Assembly (NCBI GenBank): GCA_029948255.1
Contig: JALIZF010001513.1
Location: 152,001-216,000 of the forward strand
DNA length: 64,000 bases
Direction of reading: 5' to 3'
From: Telmatactis stephensoni
Lineage: Eukaryota; Cnidaria; Anthozoa; Actiniaria; Isophelliidae
The position numbers and the translations under genes were made by a program. Positions within the stretch are counted from its first letter, which is position 1. Each line of letters starts with the position of its first letter. The notes beneath the pieces were generated by a model. That model worked only from the letters and a program-made list of their open reading frames with translations, made no database searches and was not told the DNA's origin. Below, one piece after another: positions 11,346 through 23,787 of this stretch.

Positions 11346-12449
11346 AGTTGATGTAGTAGGGGAGGGGAGGGATGGGATGGGCAAATGAAATGGTTTTTGA
11401 AAAGACATTCGGCTTGCTTTGTTGTAAATTCAGCAAGGTGTATCCTGGGTACCACTGAAGGCAAGTTTGGGCTTGGCTAATGCAGTTCCACGTTTCCCAA
11501 GATGGCAGACAATGCCAAAGTTAATGAGGTAGGCTTTATTCTATTGAGTCATATCCTTTATGAACTTGCATAGCTATAAATTCATTTAAGAATGATTTCC
11601 TCAATATTTTCCTCTCTTTTGTAGGGATGTAACATTCTCAAGGAAAAGGGAATCGCAAAGAACATCGTTGATGCCATTTGAAATGAGAAGGCAAGTCCTA
11701 CTATAAATCAAGACTTTGCTTATAAGGCAGAACGCGATTAATCAATCTTACTGTAATTGGAAATATTGAGCATCAGCAACCACATACATTATGTGCTCTT
11801 TTAATATTAGGTTACACTTTCCATGATCTCTCGTGGTGAAATCACAGATGACGAGTTGAAGAGACTTGGAGCAATACGATTATTTACAATAGACAAAACA
11901 AATTAAAACAGTGATTTGTTCTACAAACATGATTCTGCCATCTTTCAAGAAAAGCCAACTGAAGAGATATAAAGACCACAAGGCAGCATAGGTACTTGTT
12001 CATCAATGCATCAGTTGATTTGCAGTATCACTTGCACACTGAAGACGACTTATCATGCAGTCAATGGCATAATGATTTTGGCTGTCACTGAGTCTTTCCA
12101 TATCATTTAATAATGATTCAATTGAACCGATGAATAAATCCAAGTTTGTGGTCACCATGTTTACGCTATTTAACAAAGGAAGCCCAAGAAAGAGAATTTG
12201 TTATAATACTAGCCATTTCTAAAAGAAAGTGAAATGATGCGAGCAGAAAACAGCTGGTGTATCCACGTTAGCAGAACTGTTCCCGTAAAACTCACGAAAG
12301 TACACCGCTTTGTCTGATATATCAAATCTCCTGTGCGTTGTGTGAAGAACACTGCAAGTTGACCTTCAGTATTGAACTACAGAACATAATTCTCCAGGTT
12401 CAGTGTCGGACACACACAGTTCAAAATATTTAGCACTTTGAGTAAATTA
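11346..12449. other. Intergenic with possible short exons
   Basis: Near 11502 an ATG opens MADNAKVNE and is followed by a GT. A GTAG acceptor near 11624 leads into a short open stretch (CNILKEKGIAKNIVDAI) ending at a TGA. Another open stretch near 11812 reads VTLSMISRGEITDDELKRLG. They look like remnants of one small gene that I cannot name. The rest shows nothing. Confidence 0.3.
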
Positions 12450-12640
12450 AAGCAATTTTTCAAACAATCACAAACGGCTAGCGTTGGCAATGATTATAAA
12501 ACTAACTGGTCCTAACTGACTACGACAACACAATTTTTAGAAATGTACAAGTACATTTTATTCACTGAAATATATATTTGCTTTTTCAAACAATCACAAA
12601 CAGTGTTAGCAATGATTATAAAACTAATTGATTAAAGTTT
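12450..12640. repeat. Direct repeat, about 60 bp, about 128-bp period
   Basis: TTTTTCAAACAATCACAAAC and the following GCAATGATTATAAAACTAA block occur at about 12456-12505 and again at about 12583-12630, slightly diverged. The repeat lies upstream of the P-element-like pseudogene. Confidence 0.65.
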
Positions 12641-12825
12641 GTTTAGGAAAGGATGTGTATCGCTCCCTGGCAGCTAAAAGAGTGCTTGATAAATATCTCA
12701 CCCATAATTTGCCTTGTAATGTATAGAGAATGCATATAAATATATGTGGAATGGATTTAACTGAACTAATATACTGAGAGTAGTCTGCGTAAAGAAAGCA
12801 AAATTTCGATTCACCAGAAATTTTA

Positions 12826-14085
12826 GTGATATCGTGTGGCTTTCTAAAGAGATTTTACCTCTTTGAAGAGGAGAACATTGGAATGCAACTTTATATTGTC
12901 TGCCCTGGAATCGAACACTTTGAAATGAACTCAAAGATAATTCACCATTTAATACCAAAGTCAGTTGATCCTTTGACCTGTGATGACAATGAACCTCTAA
13001 ACTTTTCTTACAAAGAATATTGGCGCTCACGTAAATGCCAGCTTCTGGTGCAGAGTGTGGAAGATTGTCATTCCTGTCATGAACAATCCTATGCAGTGGA
13101 AAGAGCAGCAAAAGCAAAACAAAGAAGAACATCTCAACCTGCACATCTTAATGCACCTGTTTCTAAAACAGCCCCAGATAGACTGAAGTTGACTTTGAGA
13201 GAGCACCGTCTAAGATGTGTTGAACTTGAGCATGAGCTCAATGAAATGAAGACAGAAATTATTAAATCTAGTGTGGAGGTAGATCACAATTTGAGCAATG
13301 ACCTCTGCACCATTCTCAGTGAAACCAAAGAAAATATTACACCTTTCATGAATCTCTTCTGGCAGCAGCAAAAGAAGCTACTCCAAAGCAGCCCAAGTGG
13401 TGTGAAATACCATCCAATGGTTATACGTTATGCTCTTTCACTAGCTGCAAAGTCACCCTCCTGTTATGAAGAGATCCGCCAAAGCAAAATCCTTTTCCTG
13501 TCAAGTCAAAGGACACTTCTCGATTATCTCAATTGCATAAGGTCTTCAAGGGGGTTTCAAGGCAGTGTAATAGAGGAACTTAAGTCATTAACTGATTCCT
13601 ATTTTGACACACAAAGATATGTTGTTACTATTTGACAAGATGAAAGTCCAATCAAATTTAGTATTTGAGAAGCATACTGAAGAACTCATCGCATATGTTG
13701 ACCTTGGAGATCCAGATGTAAACTATAGAACACTCAAAAAACAAGATGACATTGCCACCCATGCTTTAGTATTCCTCGTCAGAGGTGTTTCCATGGAATT
13801 GAAGTTCGCTTTGGCCTATTTTGCCACAACTGATGTAAAAGCTCAACTCATGCCTCTCTTCTGGGAAAGTGTATGCGTACTAGAAACAACCTGTAACTTA
13901 TGGGCGATGACAGTGACTTCAGATGGTGCTTCACAATGACCTTGATGGTGGTGCAGGAAAAGATGTATGCTACAGGACCATAGATCTGTATGCACCCCAT
14001 TGCTTCATCCACTTTTTCTCAGATGCCCCCCATCTGGTGAAAACTACACACAATTGTCATCACTCAGGTTCTGGTACATGTACAA
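12826..14085 (+). pseudogene. P-element / THAP9-like transposase pseudogene
   Basis: A 269-codon ORF gives the middle of a P-element-type transposase. It has a Cys/His stretch (CHSCHEQSYAVERAA), a basic linker, a leucine-rich coiled coil near residues 120-150, then VIRYALSLAAKSPSCYEEI and the SQRTLLDY block. At 13620-13635 one extra base shifts the frame. The next ORF carries LLFDKMKVQ, the DLGDPDVNY block and ATHALVFLVRG. A deletion near 13920-13935 removes several residues before LDGGAGKDV, and the product then reads FFSDAPHLVKTTHNC up to a GTATGT donor at 14086. These blocks match THAP9-type proteins I know from cnidarians and vertebrates. No THAP zinc finger was found upstream. The frameshift and deletion make it a dead copy. 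Confidence 0.75.
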
Positions 14086-14469
14086 GGTATGTAAACATAA
14101 ATTATATATTTACATTATATATTATACAATATTTCTCAAAGTGCCACAATGGATTCAATTGTGCCGTCACACTAGAAGAAAAGGACATCACAAAGCTAGA
14201 TATTGCAATAAGTTCTTCTGGGCTCACAGTTTTAAAATGAACAAAGATGATAGAAGTTGTACAATGATAACTAATGACAAGCAGTCAAAACAACAGTTAA
14301 ATGAGGAAATCAACTGAATAACTTATTCCATCTTTGTTTATTTTAAAACTAAATAAAATATAATGTGTATGGTTGGCTGCATTTGTAGATAAAAAGAAAG
14401 ATATAAATAAGCAAACTATAAAAAAACTTTAAAAATTCAGTGAATATATACCTCATCTTCACTATGTCG

Positions 14470-16320
14470 TCAAAAAACCAAAGCGACTGTCTCGAAAGAT
14501 CCTAAAGATTGGGCTACCTTCAAACAAACGAGAAATTCTGTGAACTCAGAAATAAAGCTGGCAAAGCAAGTATATTACAATAATGTCTTAAATGAAAATA
14601 TCAAGAACTCAAAAAAGACTTGGAATATAATCAATGAATTAACCAATCGAAAACAATCTAAGCATAAGTCTCATGTTACGGAAATTAAATTGGGCGATTT
14701 GGCTGTCACAGATTCCCAGATGTTATCTGAGCAAAAATTCATTCAAACGATAATGACCAGTCTCATTTAGACTTTATAACAAATTGTCCACCTGATGATA
14801 GTGTTAATTTCAACTTAAGTCGAACAAATTCTTCTACAGTCTTTTCTATTTTGTCCAAACTCTGTAAATCAAAAGCAACAGGTTTGGATAAAATTTCAGC
14901 TAGGCTTCTTTGTGATTGTCCAGATATAATTGCTGAATCTCTATGCACAATTTTTAATCGGTCCATTGACTCTGGCATTTTTCCAGATGAATGGAAAAGT
15001 GCCAAAGTATTACCCCTGTTCAAACAAGACGAACGTAGCGACATGAACAACTATCGCCCTATTTCAATCATTCCAGTCGTTGCAAAAGTCTTCGAGAGGA
15101 TTATTTATGATCAAGCCCATGACTTTCTTACTAAACATAATCTTCTGTCAAACTGTCAATCAGGTTTCAGAAATCTTCACTCTACGGTGTCTGCGCTTCT
15201 TGAGGCCACAAATAGTTGAGTTTTCCTAGACCTCAAGAAAGCGTTTGATACCGTAGATCATTCAATTTTACTTTCCAAACTGAATGTGTACGGCTTTCGA
15301 ACTTCTGCAAACAAATGGTTTAGGTCATATTTGAATGATCGTACCCAACAATGTTTAGTAAATGGACATCTTTCAGGCCAACGCTCATTAAAATGCAGAA
15401 TCCCCCAGGGTACAATTTTAGGGCCATTGTTATTCTTAATATATATAAATGACCTACCAAATTGCCTTAGATATTCCAGGCCGCGCATGTATGCCGATGA
15501 CACTCATTTGACGCTGGAAAGCAACAACATTGACACCATCAATCATTATTTAAACCAAGATCTAAAGAGAATCAGTAAGTGGCTAGCAGCAAACAAGTTA
15601 ACGCTTAATCTTTCCAAGACAGAATTTATGCTAATTGGATCACGTCAAAGGCTGATGACATTTGATTCTGCTCCCTCCTTATCAATTGACGGAGTCTCTA
15701 TAAAGCAAGTTGAGCACACAAAATCTCTAGGTGTCCATATAGACCAAAATCTGTCTTGGAATGTGCACATTACTAGCGTAATTAAAAAAATTGCATCTGG
15801 CATAGGAGCTCTTAAACGCTTGAGGCCCTTTGTCCCACCTATAACACTTCAGTATGTCTATAATTCTTTAGTCCAACCCCACTTTGATTACTGTTGTGTT
15901 GTATGGGACAAGTGTAATAAAACTCTTGCTGACAAGCTTCAAAAATTGCAAAATCGTGCAGCGAGGATTTTAACCTCTTCTAGCTATGACACTAATGCCG
16001 ACCAACTTCTTATAAAACTTGGCTGGAAAAAACTAAATGTGCAGCGAAAAATCAAGAAAGCAATCACTGTCTATAAAGCTCTAAATGGTCTTACCCCTGA
16101 TTATTTAAGCTCAATGTTTTAAGACCGTAGCAGCTTAATTAGCTATTCTTTGAGAGATACCGAGAGCAATCTAGTTATTCCGAATCCACGCACTAATTAT
16201 CTCAAAAATAGCCTTAGCTATGATGGTGCAGTGCTATGGAACAACCTTCCACTCAAGGTGCGTCAAGCAAGCTCGCTTAACCATTTTAAGGCAGGCTGCA
16301 ACAGCTTCTTCTATTAAACT
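14470..16320 (+). pseudogene. LINE (CR1/Jockey-like) reverse transcriptase, 5'-truncated and broken
   Basis: The order of blocks is a non-LTR reverse transcriptase: a pre-RT region (14480-14770), YRPISIIPVVAKVFERII (about 15050), [14 protein letters not shown] (about 15220), [20 protein letters not shown] (about 15400), the MYADD catalytic box (about 15490), [24 protein letters not shown], and a C-terminal thumb ending near 16318. Defects are a frameshift around 14765, a TGA at about 15217 with a small deletion before FLDLKKAFD, and a TAA at about 16120. The endonuclease domain is absent, as expected for 5' truncation during target-primed integration. It sits directly after the P-element-like pseudogene. 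Confidence 0.9.
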
Positions 16321-16950
16321 ACCACACACGGCACTCCTGGAAAACAGGTTTTAATTTTGTTTTATCTACATTTCTTTAATTTCATGATACGCATATTTTA
16401 TCTACATTGATTGCAATTTACTACATTATTTTCCAAGAGGTTGAAGTGGCTGTGAATGCTTTCACCACCTTGTTCACCAAGAAAGCCTAGACCAACTTAA
16501 TGTTGCCTGATGAATGGTATAACATGGTCTTCCATGATGTGCATTTTTATGGTGATTGATGCATCTGTCTTCGATCTATACAGCAATAGGAATTCTTTAA
16601 TGTCTGCCTCTGCCAAAGAGAATTAAAAGTACAATTGAGGTAATCAATAACAAATTTTCATTAAGACATTTTATTATGACTCCCAGAAAATTTGGCACAT
16701 TCAACTTTGTTCTCAAAAGTGACATGATTGTCTAAAAAGATTCTCTACATTTGAAGTTGACTCAAAAACAGAACAGGCTCATGTTACCTGTAGCAAAAAA
16801 AAAAAGGCAATCATGCAAAAGAGCTATTTTATTTTATCTAAATTCTAATAATTCATATCAATTCTAAAAAACATAAAGCCAAAAATAAAGTTTTATAGTT
16901 ACACTGAAGTAGCTTTGTGTCTTTGGCAATATGCTCACCAAACTACTTTA
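16321..16950. other. LINE 3' flank and intergenic sequence
   Basis: Includes what may be the LINE 3' UTR, an A run near 16795, and AT-rich sequence. No coding signal was found. Confidence 0.45.
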
Positions 16951-16955
16951 CATAA

Positions 16956-16995
16956 GATAAGATAAGATAAGATAAGATAAGATAAGATAAGATAA
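16956..16995. repeat. (GATAA)8 microsatellite, likely minus-strand LINE tail
   Basis: Eight perfect GATAA units are followed by CTTTATTTATAC. Read on the minus strand this is ...GTATAAATAAAG(TTATC)n, the layout of a CR1/L2-type 3' end. The adjacent 17000-17200 may therefore be an old LINE 3' UTR in reverse. Confidence 0.75.
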
Positions 16996-17533
16996 CTTTA
17001 TTTATACACGGTAGACTCTTCAGTACAAACTTAAAAAAGTACATAATAAATACACTAGCTATATGAATAAATCAGTATACCCAACCAACTACAGAAATAT
17101 CAACAGATGCTTAGATTCTACTACTGGCAAACTCATCCTGAGAACATTACAAGAGTGCCAGAAATTAAGAGACAAAAAAGAAGAGTGAAGAGTAAAACAC
17201 TACCATAATTAAAATTTTCTGTAGCTTGTGTAATAGGTTAACAATACAAAACCTGCAGTACACCATAGATAGAAAATGTATTTTAAGAAAAATTGAGTTT
17301 CCTGATAAATAAGGGTTAATAGGGTTGGAGTTCAATAATGTTTAGACTGGTAGTATAATTAGTATAGGTAATCATGACAAAACATGATAGCAATGTACAC
17401 GTACAGTGTATGATAGAAAGAAATGTATTTTAAGAAAAGTTGAAGTTTCCAGGGTTTATAATAGTGTTTGTGTTCAAATGTTCTATGTTAGTATGTTTGT
17501 TAAAAAGAGAATAAAAGGCACCTGAAAGGTGCA

Positions 17534-18759
17534 TGTATCTACTGCAGAAATGTTACAGAAATATGTTTCATAATGTGAAATGCATTGAAAAGAAAAACAC
17601 GAAGAATGATGAAGAATTTTATGAGTTGGACAGGGCAGTTTGTTATTACCTCGATGTCTTTTGGAAAAAAACTTGATATTTTTAACAATGTTTTTACGTC
17701 CATCAATTCGGTTTTATACTGGGGGGGGGGGTAAACTCCGATTGTAAATGGATGGGGATGCTCGTCGTACCTTATAGGGGTCAAAATCTGCAATCTGGTA
17801 CCTTTTAGGGTGTCTCAGACATAACTGGACTACCAGAGACAGCATGAAAGGGACGATTTCGATGATCTGAATTGAACCTTCAAAGCACAATGAGAACAGA
17901 GTGTTTCATTACTTTCATTCTTTATTACTGTTTTTGAATTGATACCTTTTAGGGGTAGAAATTAATTGTTGCCACTCCCACTCAGGTACCTTTTAGGAGT
18001 CATTTTCATAATTTCCGAGGAGCATCCCCATCCTCTTATATATAGGAATCCCCCCCCAGGGTTTTATAAAAGGAATATTGCTAGTGTTTGTTTGGCCTTG
18101 CAATCAAGATCCACGTTTGAGCTCTTCGTATATACTGAAGGCCATTACATTTCCTTAATAGGAGCTGAAATATTATATAATGAAGCGAGTTATTTGATGA
18201 TAGTTTACATGCAATCATTGTAAACTTGTTTACTGTTGCTAAAAGATAGAACATTTGCGAAAGGTCAAACGAGATTGAGACGAACACTTCAATATTGTAT
18301 TACTTACCTCTGCTCAAAAACGACCTCAAAATTGAATAATGATTTAAAAATTCTCCATAAGAATAAACCTGACACATTCTATTAAAGCTGAACCTTATCA
18401 ATGGGCATAAAAACATTGTTACAAACATCACTTGCCACTGAGATTTTTGACTTGAATTCCTGTCAAACTTGTCAACAGCCTGGTCGTCAGTCACATGGAA
18501 CTTCGTGCTTGTCAGTTACCTGTCCGTGATTCCAAAAGACATTCGGTCGTCGATTCGTATGTCATTTCGCCTTTACTTGTTTGATCCCGTGTATTTTCCA
18601 AAAATATTCCGGCTTTTCTATTGTTAACACTTTATATTGTTAACAAGCATAGAACTTCGTGTCAGAACTCATACATGTTCTGGTGAATACCAATATACTG
18701 TGATCTCATAATTTGAGTGAAGCATGAAGTATATCCTACTGCATTCTGCAGTAGATACA
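17534..18759 (-). mobile_element. Helentron-like non-autonomous element, copy 1
   Basis: The segment is bounded by TGTATCTACTGCAGAA (17534-17549) and its inverted copy (18744-18759). Outside the left repeat lies a hairpin, GCACCTGAAAGGTGC, also present at copy 2. Read on the minus strand, the inverted repeat is terminal at the 5' end and subterminal at the 3' end, with a hairpin beyond it. That asymmetric layout is described for Helentron-associated elements. There is no coding capacity. A 341-bp element is inserted at 17719. The second copy is at 23788-24723. Confidence 0.6.
17719..18059. mobile_element. Nested 341-bp TIR element with 9-bp target duplication
   Basis: It begins CTGGGGGGGG and ends CCCCCCCAG. 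Both sides also share GATGGGGATGCTC in inverted orientation. It is flanked on both sides by GGTTTTATA (17710-17718 and 18060-18068), while copy 2 of the host element has a single GGTTTTATA at that place. Internally, TACCTTTTAGGGG-like units occur four times. The 9-bp duplication fits Mutator-like elements; an 8-bp reading (hAT) cannot be excluded. Confidence 0.75.
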
Positions 18760-19925
18760 AAAAGTAAACATTATAAAACCTGATAGCAATATACACATAC
18801 AGCATAGAGTGCATTCATTTATGCCTGAGTGTATTCTTAGTTGGTCGATGACTAAAACAGATGATGACTAAATACTATTACGCATAATAGGGCCATCTAA
18901 ACCTAAAATAATAATAACAATAATAATACATGAAAGATTAGGAAAGCTATTTCTGATTTTTTTTTCCCGCAAGAAAAACACAGTCAAAACAACAACTAAA
19001 AATCTTTTTGCTACCCACAGATAAGGGCTTCTTTCGGTCATTAATTGCCTTGGTGGTATGGTTGTAATGGCATAACATTTTCTTTTAGGTGGCATAATTC
19101 TCTTGCATTTAAAGTGCCTAAAAAGTCCTAGCCAGAAATGATTTCTCTAAAAAGAACTTGGCCTCTTAAACAAAAATATTTTAAAACGTGGGTCCTTCAA
19201 TTTCTTTTGGCCGGGAAAAAGCCTTGCAAAGTTGGAGAAAAGGCACATTTTGGGTGTCCTGTTGAAAAAATTGTGAAAACTATGTGGGAATTGAGACCCA
19301 ATATCGATGACATATTCTAAGGAATAAAGTTAAGTAATGATGTGTCTAAGAACGGGGCAAAAGAACAATAGGCCGCGGCAATAGGAGCAGTTGATCAATT
19401 TACCCCAATCCAATTAAAGACTTGATTGTTATTGGGTCATTCCATCTAAAGCACCAAATTTGAATTTGGTCTGCTTCTTTCTAACTAGAATCGAAAATGT
19501 TACGGAATGTTTTTTCACGTTGTTGGTTATGATTGATCAATATTCAATTTGACTAAATTTCAGACAATTTGTATGCGCTAGAAAGCTGTGCGGCAAATTC
19601 ATTCAAAATAGTAACGCTAAGTTTTCGGTATCGCAAAGACATGCGAAGGAAGTGATTGATCACAGACACTTATTGAAAGGTCACAACGATGAGAGAAAGC
19701 CCTGCTCGCATGATAGAATAATATATTTAGAATAAAACTGCAACAAAAATATACAAAAGTCTACATTCAAGCGCTCCATGCTACAGGATGTAGTTTTGCT
19801 GACTAAAAAAAAGTAAATGCAGTTGAGTATGTAACAAAAGTACGTTCCACTTCTTATTCGGCGGAAAATCGCGTTCATATGACTCTTTATAGGTTGTTGA
19901 AAATGTCTACGAGTATACTTCTAGA
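18760..19925. other. Intergenic
   Basis: Short ORFs in both strands show no recognisable motif. A 60-codon ORF at 19138 (Lys/Trp-rich) could be debris, but nothing supports it as a gene. Confidence 0.45.
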
Positions 19926-20264
19926 TTACGCAGTAGGCAGGCCAATACAAATCGATCGTATTTGGTTGTAAGAATATCGCAATCCCATTTCATGACGGAT
20001 AGATCTCAACTTGTTGTCTTCGTTTGAAAGAATAGCTCTTTTGATCTCGCTGTCAGAAGTCCTCCTTCGATACTTCCAAATATTGGGCCATAAGATCATG
20101 GTCGAGCAGTCAATAGCATAAACTTCTGCGGTGGCTTTGGAAATACCAAGTTCCTTAGAAAGGTCATCGAAGTTCTTGGTAATTCCGTCTCTCCATAATT
20201 TGCCATGACCCCCGCGTGTTGCGGACAACCACATGATCTTCTGAACGGCATTTTGCCGTCTCAA
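19926..20264 (-). CDS. Short ORF of unknown family, possible exon relic
   Basis: A 112-codon ORF with non-random composition. A helical segment (LSKELGISKATAEVYAID) resembles a small helix-turn-helix. A second block (NEDNKLRSIRHEMG followed by YSYNQIR) looks like a conserved domain end. I have a faint impression of similar blocks in multi-copy coral proteins but cannot name the family. It has no clear splice partners nearby. Confidence 0.3.
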   Translation of the reverse strand: MRRQNAVQKIMWLSATRGGHGKLWRDGITKNFDDLSKELGISKATAEVYAIDCSTMILWPNIWKYRRRTSDSEIKRAILSNEDNKLRSIRHEMGLRYSYNQIRSICIGLPTA

Positions 20265-22269
20265 AGCCAGTCAAATCAACTATATACAAACTTTATACAA
20301 ACTAAAATGAAAAACTGTGTGTAAACCTATTCAAAAACTATATTACAATAAATAGAAATGAAGCAATTTACGAAATAGAGCTTTTGATCCAATGCGTGAC
20401 AGTAATGGCGGACACCGATCATTAGTATTCATAACCTTCGATGGCTTCTAACAGCTGATTGGCGCATACAATCGCGCTCATCTTTGGTCGAGACAATGGA
20501 AATGGGGGACTAAAACCGAAAGTGTAACAACATCCTGTAAGAATTGAGTTTTTGCTATTTTTTTTCGTGATTTTTCGACACTGGCCAATCAGATTCCTCT
20601 ATTTAATTCGAAAATCCAATTAAATTTTCACACCAGTTTATTTACTTTTGCCGTTGAGATGCCCCGTTCTTGCGCGAATCATTACTTAAATTTCAACGCT
20701 ACAAGCTCTTAATATCCTTGTTTATTTTTATTGCTATGCACTCTATTTAACCTCTGCTAAAAATTCTACTACTTTGATCTAGCTATTTTGTGCTCTTTCT
20801 TTGAGTCTTAATGCCCTGAGTAGACACTTGTCCCTTAAAGTGTGTCACAACTTGCCTTAAACTACGTCACAATATCAAAGTTTATTATTAACCAAATGAG
20901 TTTATTATTAACCAAATTCATCCCAGTCTTCCAAATAATGCGATTTTTAGTCTGGAGAGGCAGTTTTGAATGGACGGGAACACTGGAAAAAAACTTCACG
21001 TCTGTGATTCCGCTTTAATAATATTTTCCAAAGATATTCAGCTTTTAAAAAATGTACATTTTCGCTAGGGTTTATAGGGACTTTATTTTGTCCAAAACAA
21101 CAACAAAGAAAATTCTGGCTCTTTATTGCTCCCTCAACATCTGTCCGCAAGTTGGCCAATTTTGCATGGTGGGGTGTGCGCAAGTAAAACTAATGGAAAA
21201 TGGTGGGGGAAAATATAAGGTTCGAATCTTTAGATTTCAGGCTAGGAAAGAGGTTAGATAAGTTATAATAGAAAACTAGCACACAACTAGTCCGACAATC
21301 AAGCTGTACAATTATCAACCCCTACAAACAGTATACAGAGAAGAATTCTCATCTTACCTTGCTTTGATTTCACAAATTGGCGATGTCATATCAGTTCATC
21401 CAATTCCCAAGTTTTTTTCAATGTTTGTAGTGTTGTAAAGGTGATGCAATGCAATTTTGTTCTTGGCAAAAATGTATATTTATATGTTAATTTCACTGGT
21501 TCCACTTGAAAATGTCAGAATAAAAGGTCGCCAACTGACGAAATGTCGGAACTGAAATAGAACAGCATACATCATTCGCTATAAAAGTAAAAGGCAGATT
21601 ATCGATATGACCTACCAAAAAAAACGGCAAAGGAGCCCTTTTACATCTTTATTATAGGACAGCTTACCTTCGCTATTATCATAGTTACAGTTAGAAGAAA
21701 ACTTTTCTTCGTTGTCAAATCGCCCACCTTGGGTCACCCTCCGATGTCGTTACTGACTTCGATGATAAAACAGCCAGAATATCAAAACTATCAAAACTAT
21801 CAAACCAAAACAAATGTTCCAGTACCAAAAAAAAGACTTCATCAAACTATAACCGCCCTGCTGAAATGCTAATATACACCAGATTTACAACAAAACTCAA
21901 TTAAATTCCAACTTTCTATCAAGACACTGATCATGGAAAATCGCACGAGGTCATGCTCAACTGCTCGCCCGTGAGTGTCTGAGGCAAAGTGGTCGAGAAG
22001 GAGTCTGGAACCTAATGTCGCGATTTTTAATGATTTGAAAGAGCTGTGTACATGTCTAGATTTACTGTAAGTATAGATGCCTTTTTTCATATCTAAGTAT
22101 AATTTGTTCAAATATAGTTCTTACATTGCATAAGTAAATTCTGGTGCAAACAGAATTGAGCTGGATTGTTTACTTAATGTAAACTCAAAGGTCACTGCGT
22201 ACACATAAGGTGATTATTATTTTGTAATATTATTGTCATTATGACCCTTGCTATTCATTGCAATACATT
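20265..22269. other. Intergenic, nothing firm
   Basis: Two kilobases of AT-rich sequence. Short ORFs on both strands lack conserved motifs. A perfect short duplication AGTTTATTATTAACCAAA occurs near 20878 and 20898. Confidence 0.45.
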
Positions 22270-22660
22270 TACTATAGTTTATTATATTTGTTGTTGTTAG
22301 GTGCTACTTGAGTCCTTGTTATGGCTCAGCTGCCAGACATTCCTTAGTGAAACAGATTGTGACCCAGAAGTGCAGTCACTTAGAAAAGATGCAACAACCA
22401 AAGTGCAAAAACAGCTAACCTCTTCGACAATCCACGAATTGTGTGAAACTAATCAACGCGAAGAGCTGCAACTAACTTCTCAACTTTTCTAAAGTTGTTT
22501 GTAGTACTTGTGCAAGGAAAATAAGATTTCTTCAATCAACTTATGAATTTTTAAAGGAAGGATGCGAAGAGGATCCAGAAGCGAACAAAAGGAAATCTTC
22601 AGTTATTACTAGTACTCCTGAAACGAGAAGTATGTGTCCAAAGGTGTGAAGACTGCACAC
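22270..22660 (+). pseudogene. Zinc-finger-type N-terminal exon relic (CxxC family)
   Basis: A TTGTTAG acceptor at about 22300 opens a frame reading VLLESLLWLSCQTFLSETD. It runs to 22492, where a one-base shift leads into FSKVVCSTCARKIRFLQS and a basic Ser/Thr/Pro tail stopped near 22650. The C-x2-C followed by an Arg/Lys helix is like the N-terminal zinc-binding part of multi-copy coral proteins. The motif is similar in style to the CGACRSIC block of the gene at 55.4 kb, but homology between them is not shown. Confidence 0.35.
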
Positions 22661-22739
22661 TCCAGCTTCAAAGAGAACACTAACCTACTCTGGAGAAGAG
22701 AATAAAGGAAACCTGTTGGTTGGCAATGCTTTAAACGCT

Positions 22740-22879
22740 GGGCCCGGTTGTACGAAGGTTGGATAAAGTTATCCACCGGATAAGAGTTATCCACTGTATA
22801 GATTTTGTATAGATTTTATCCGCTGGATAAGGATTTATCCGCTGGATAGCGCTATTCACCCTTCGTACAACCGGACCCT
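22740..22879. mobile_element. 140-bp palindromic MITE
   Basis: GGCCCGGTTGTACGAAGG at the left and CCTTCGTACAACCGGACCC at the right form terminal inverted repeats. Between them TTATCC and GGATAA alternate several times. It is non-coding and a clear foldback element. Confidence 0.85.
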
Positions 22880-23071
22880 GATGACCAGCATCCAGATACC
22901 AAAAGGGCTGACTTAAAAGTGGTGATCGCCTACCTGAATGGTAATTTCATTGTAAAGTTGAATATCAATTGTCATAGCAAGACAATCATTATGCAAGACA
23001 TCATGCAAAAACTATTTAGCATATAATACATTTATCATGACGTCAAATTAATTCTTTTGAGAGATATCCAC

Positions 23072-23744
23072 AGTACCAAACCGCATGGAATACCGCCGGA
23101 ATACCGGAACACCTCTAAATAAAAAACCCGATTTTTCTTTTGAATTCTGCATTTATCATCGTGTTAAATTCCAAAACTATATAGAAAAGTAAATTATGAC
23201 TCACGCTCTTCGCATCTTCGGGTACCCAGGGCTTAAGGGAAGGGAGGAAGAAGTGAGACGGGCAAAAGGGAGAAATATTTAAATGGTTCGTAAACGTTCG
23301 AGGCGGCTTGTAACATTCGAAATTTGTGTAATTCAAGCAGAAGCCAGTATTAATTAATGTTCTTAAATGCTAAAGATTCCTTGTCAGCTTAAATGTTAAT
23401 GACTGTTCTTATTATTCTCTTGTACGATTCACTTGGTATATATAAAATGAGTTACACAGTCACTATTAGCGTAAAATGAACACTTTTATTAGAATATATC
23501 TAGGGAGTTAGTAAACGTATATATTTGAGAATTTGTGGGCATACAGTTTAAATGTGAAGAGTAAAACGAAAAAGATACTTGTTTGTCATGTTTTAATATT
23601 TTGGCCAACAGGCTGAGGCCATCTTCAGATAACTAGTCTACAAAATGTAAAGGCATAATAAATGCAGAATTTAAAAGAAAAATTGGGTTTTTCATTTAGA
23701 GGTGTGCCGGTATTCCGGTGTTCCGGTATTCCAGGTTTTAGTAC
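23072..23744. mobile_element. Foldback element with about 90-bp inverted repeats
   Basis: The left arm (23072-23160) contains GTACCAAACC, GGAATACCGGAACACCTC and AATTCTGCATTTAT. The right arm (about 23653-23744) carries the inverted equivalents in the same order. The interior near 23600 has an AGATGGCCTCAGCCTG block (minus strand). There is no ORF. The design resembles the element at 35036-36012. Confidence 0.65.
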
Positions 23745-23787
23745 ATGCCGTACCAAACAAATTAATAAAAGGCACCTGAAAGGTGCA

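Noticed and set aside
11194..11388. 64-codon ORF
   Set aside because: It reads through the minisatellite; its Ser/Leu/Asn pattern is the repeat unit translated.
12698..13144. 148-codon minus-strand ORF
   Set aside because: Antisense of the P-element-like coding sequence, which has the recognisable motifs.
16956..16995. (GATAA)8 as a cluster of GATA-factor sites
   Set aside because: The following CTTTATTTATAC fits a LINE 3' tail in reverse; a microsatellite origin explains it.
22740..22879. Palindrome as a transcription terminator or origin
   Set aside because: Terminal inverted repeats and internal unit structure fit a MITE; no gene ends next to it.
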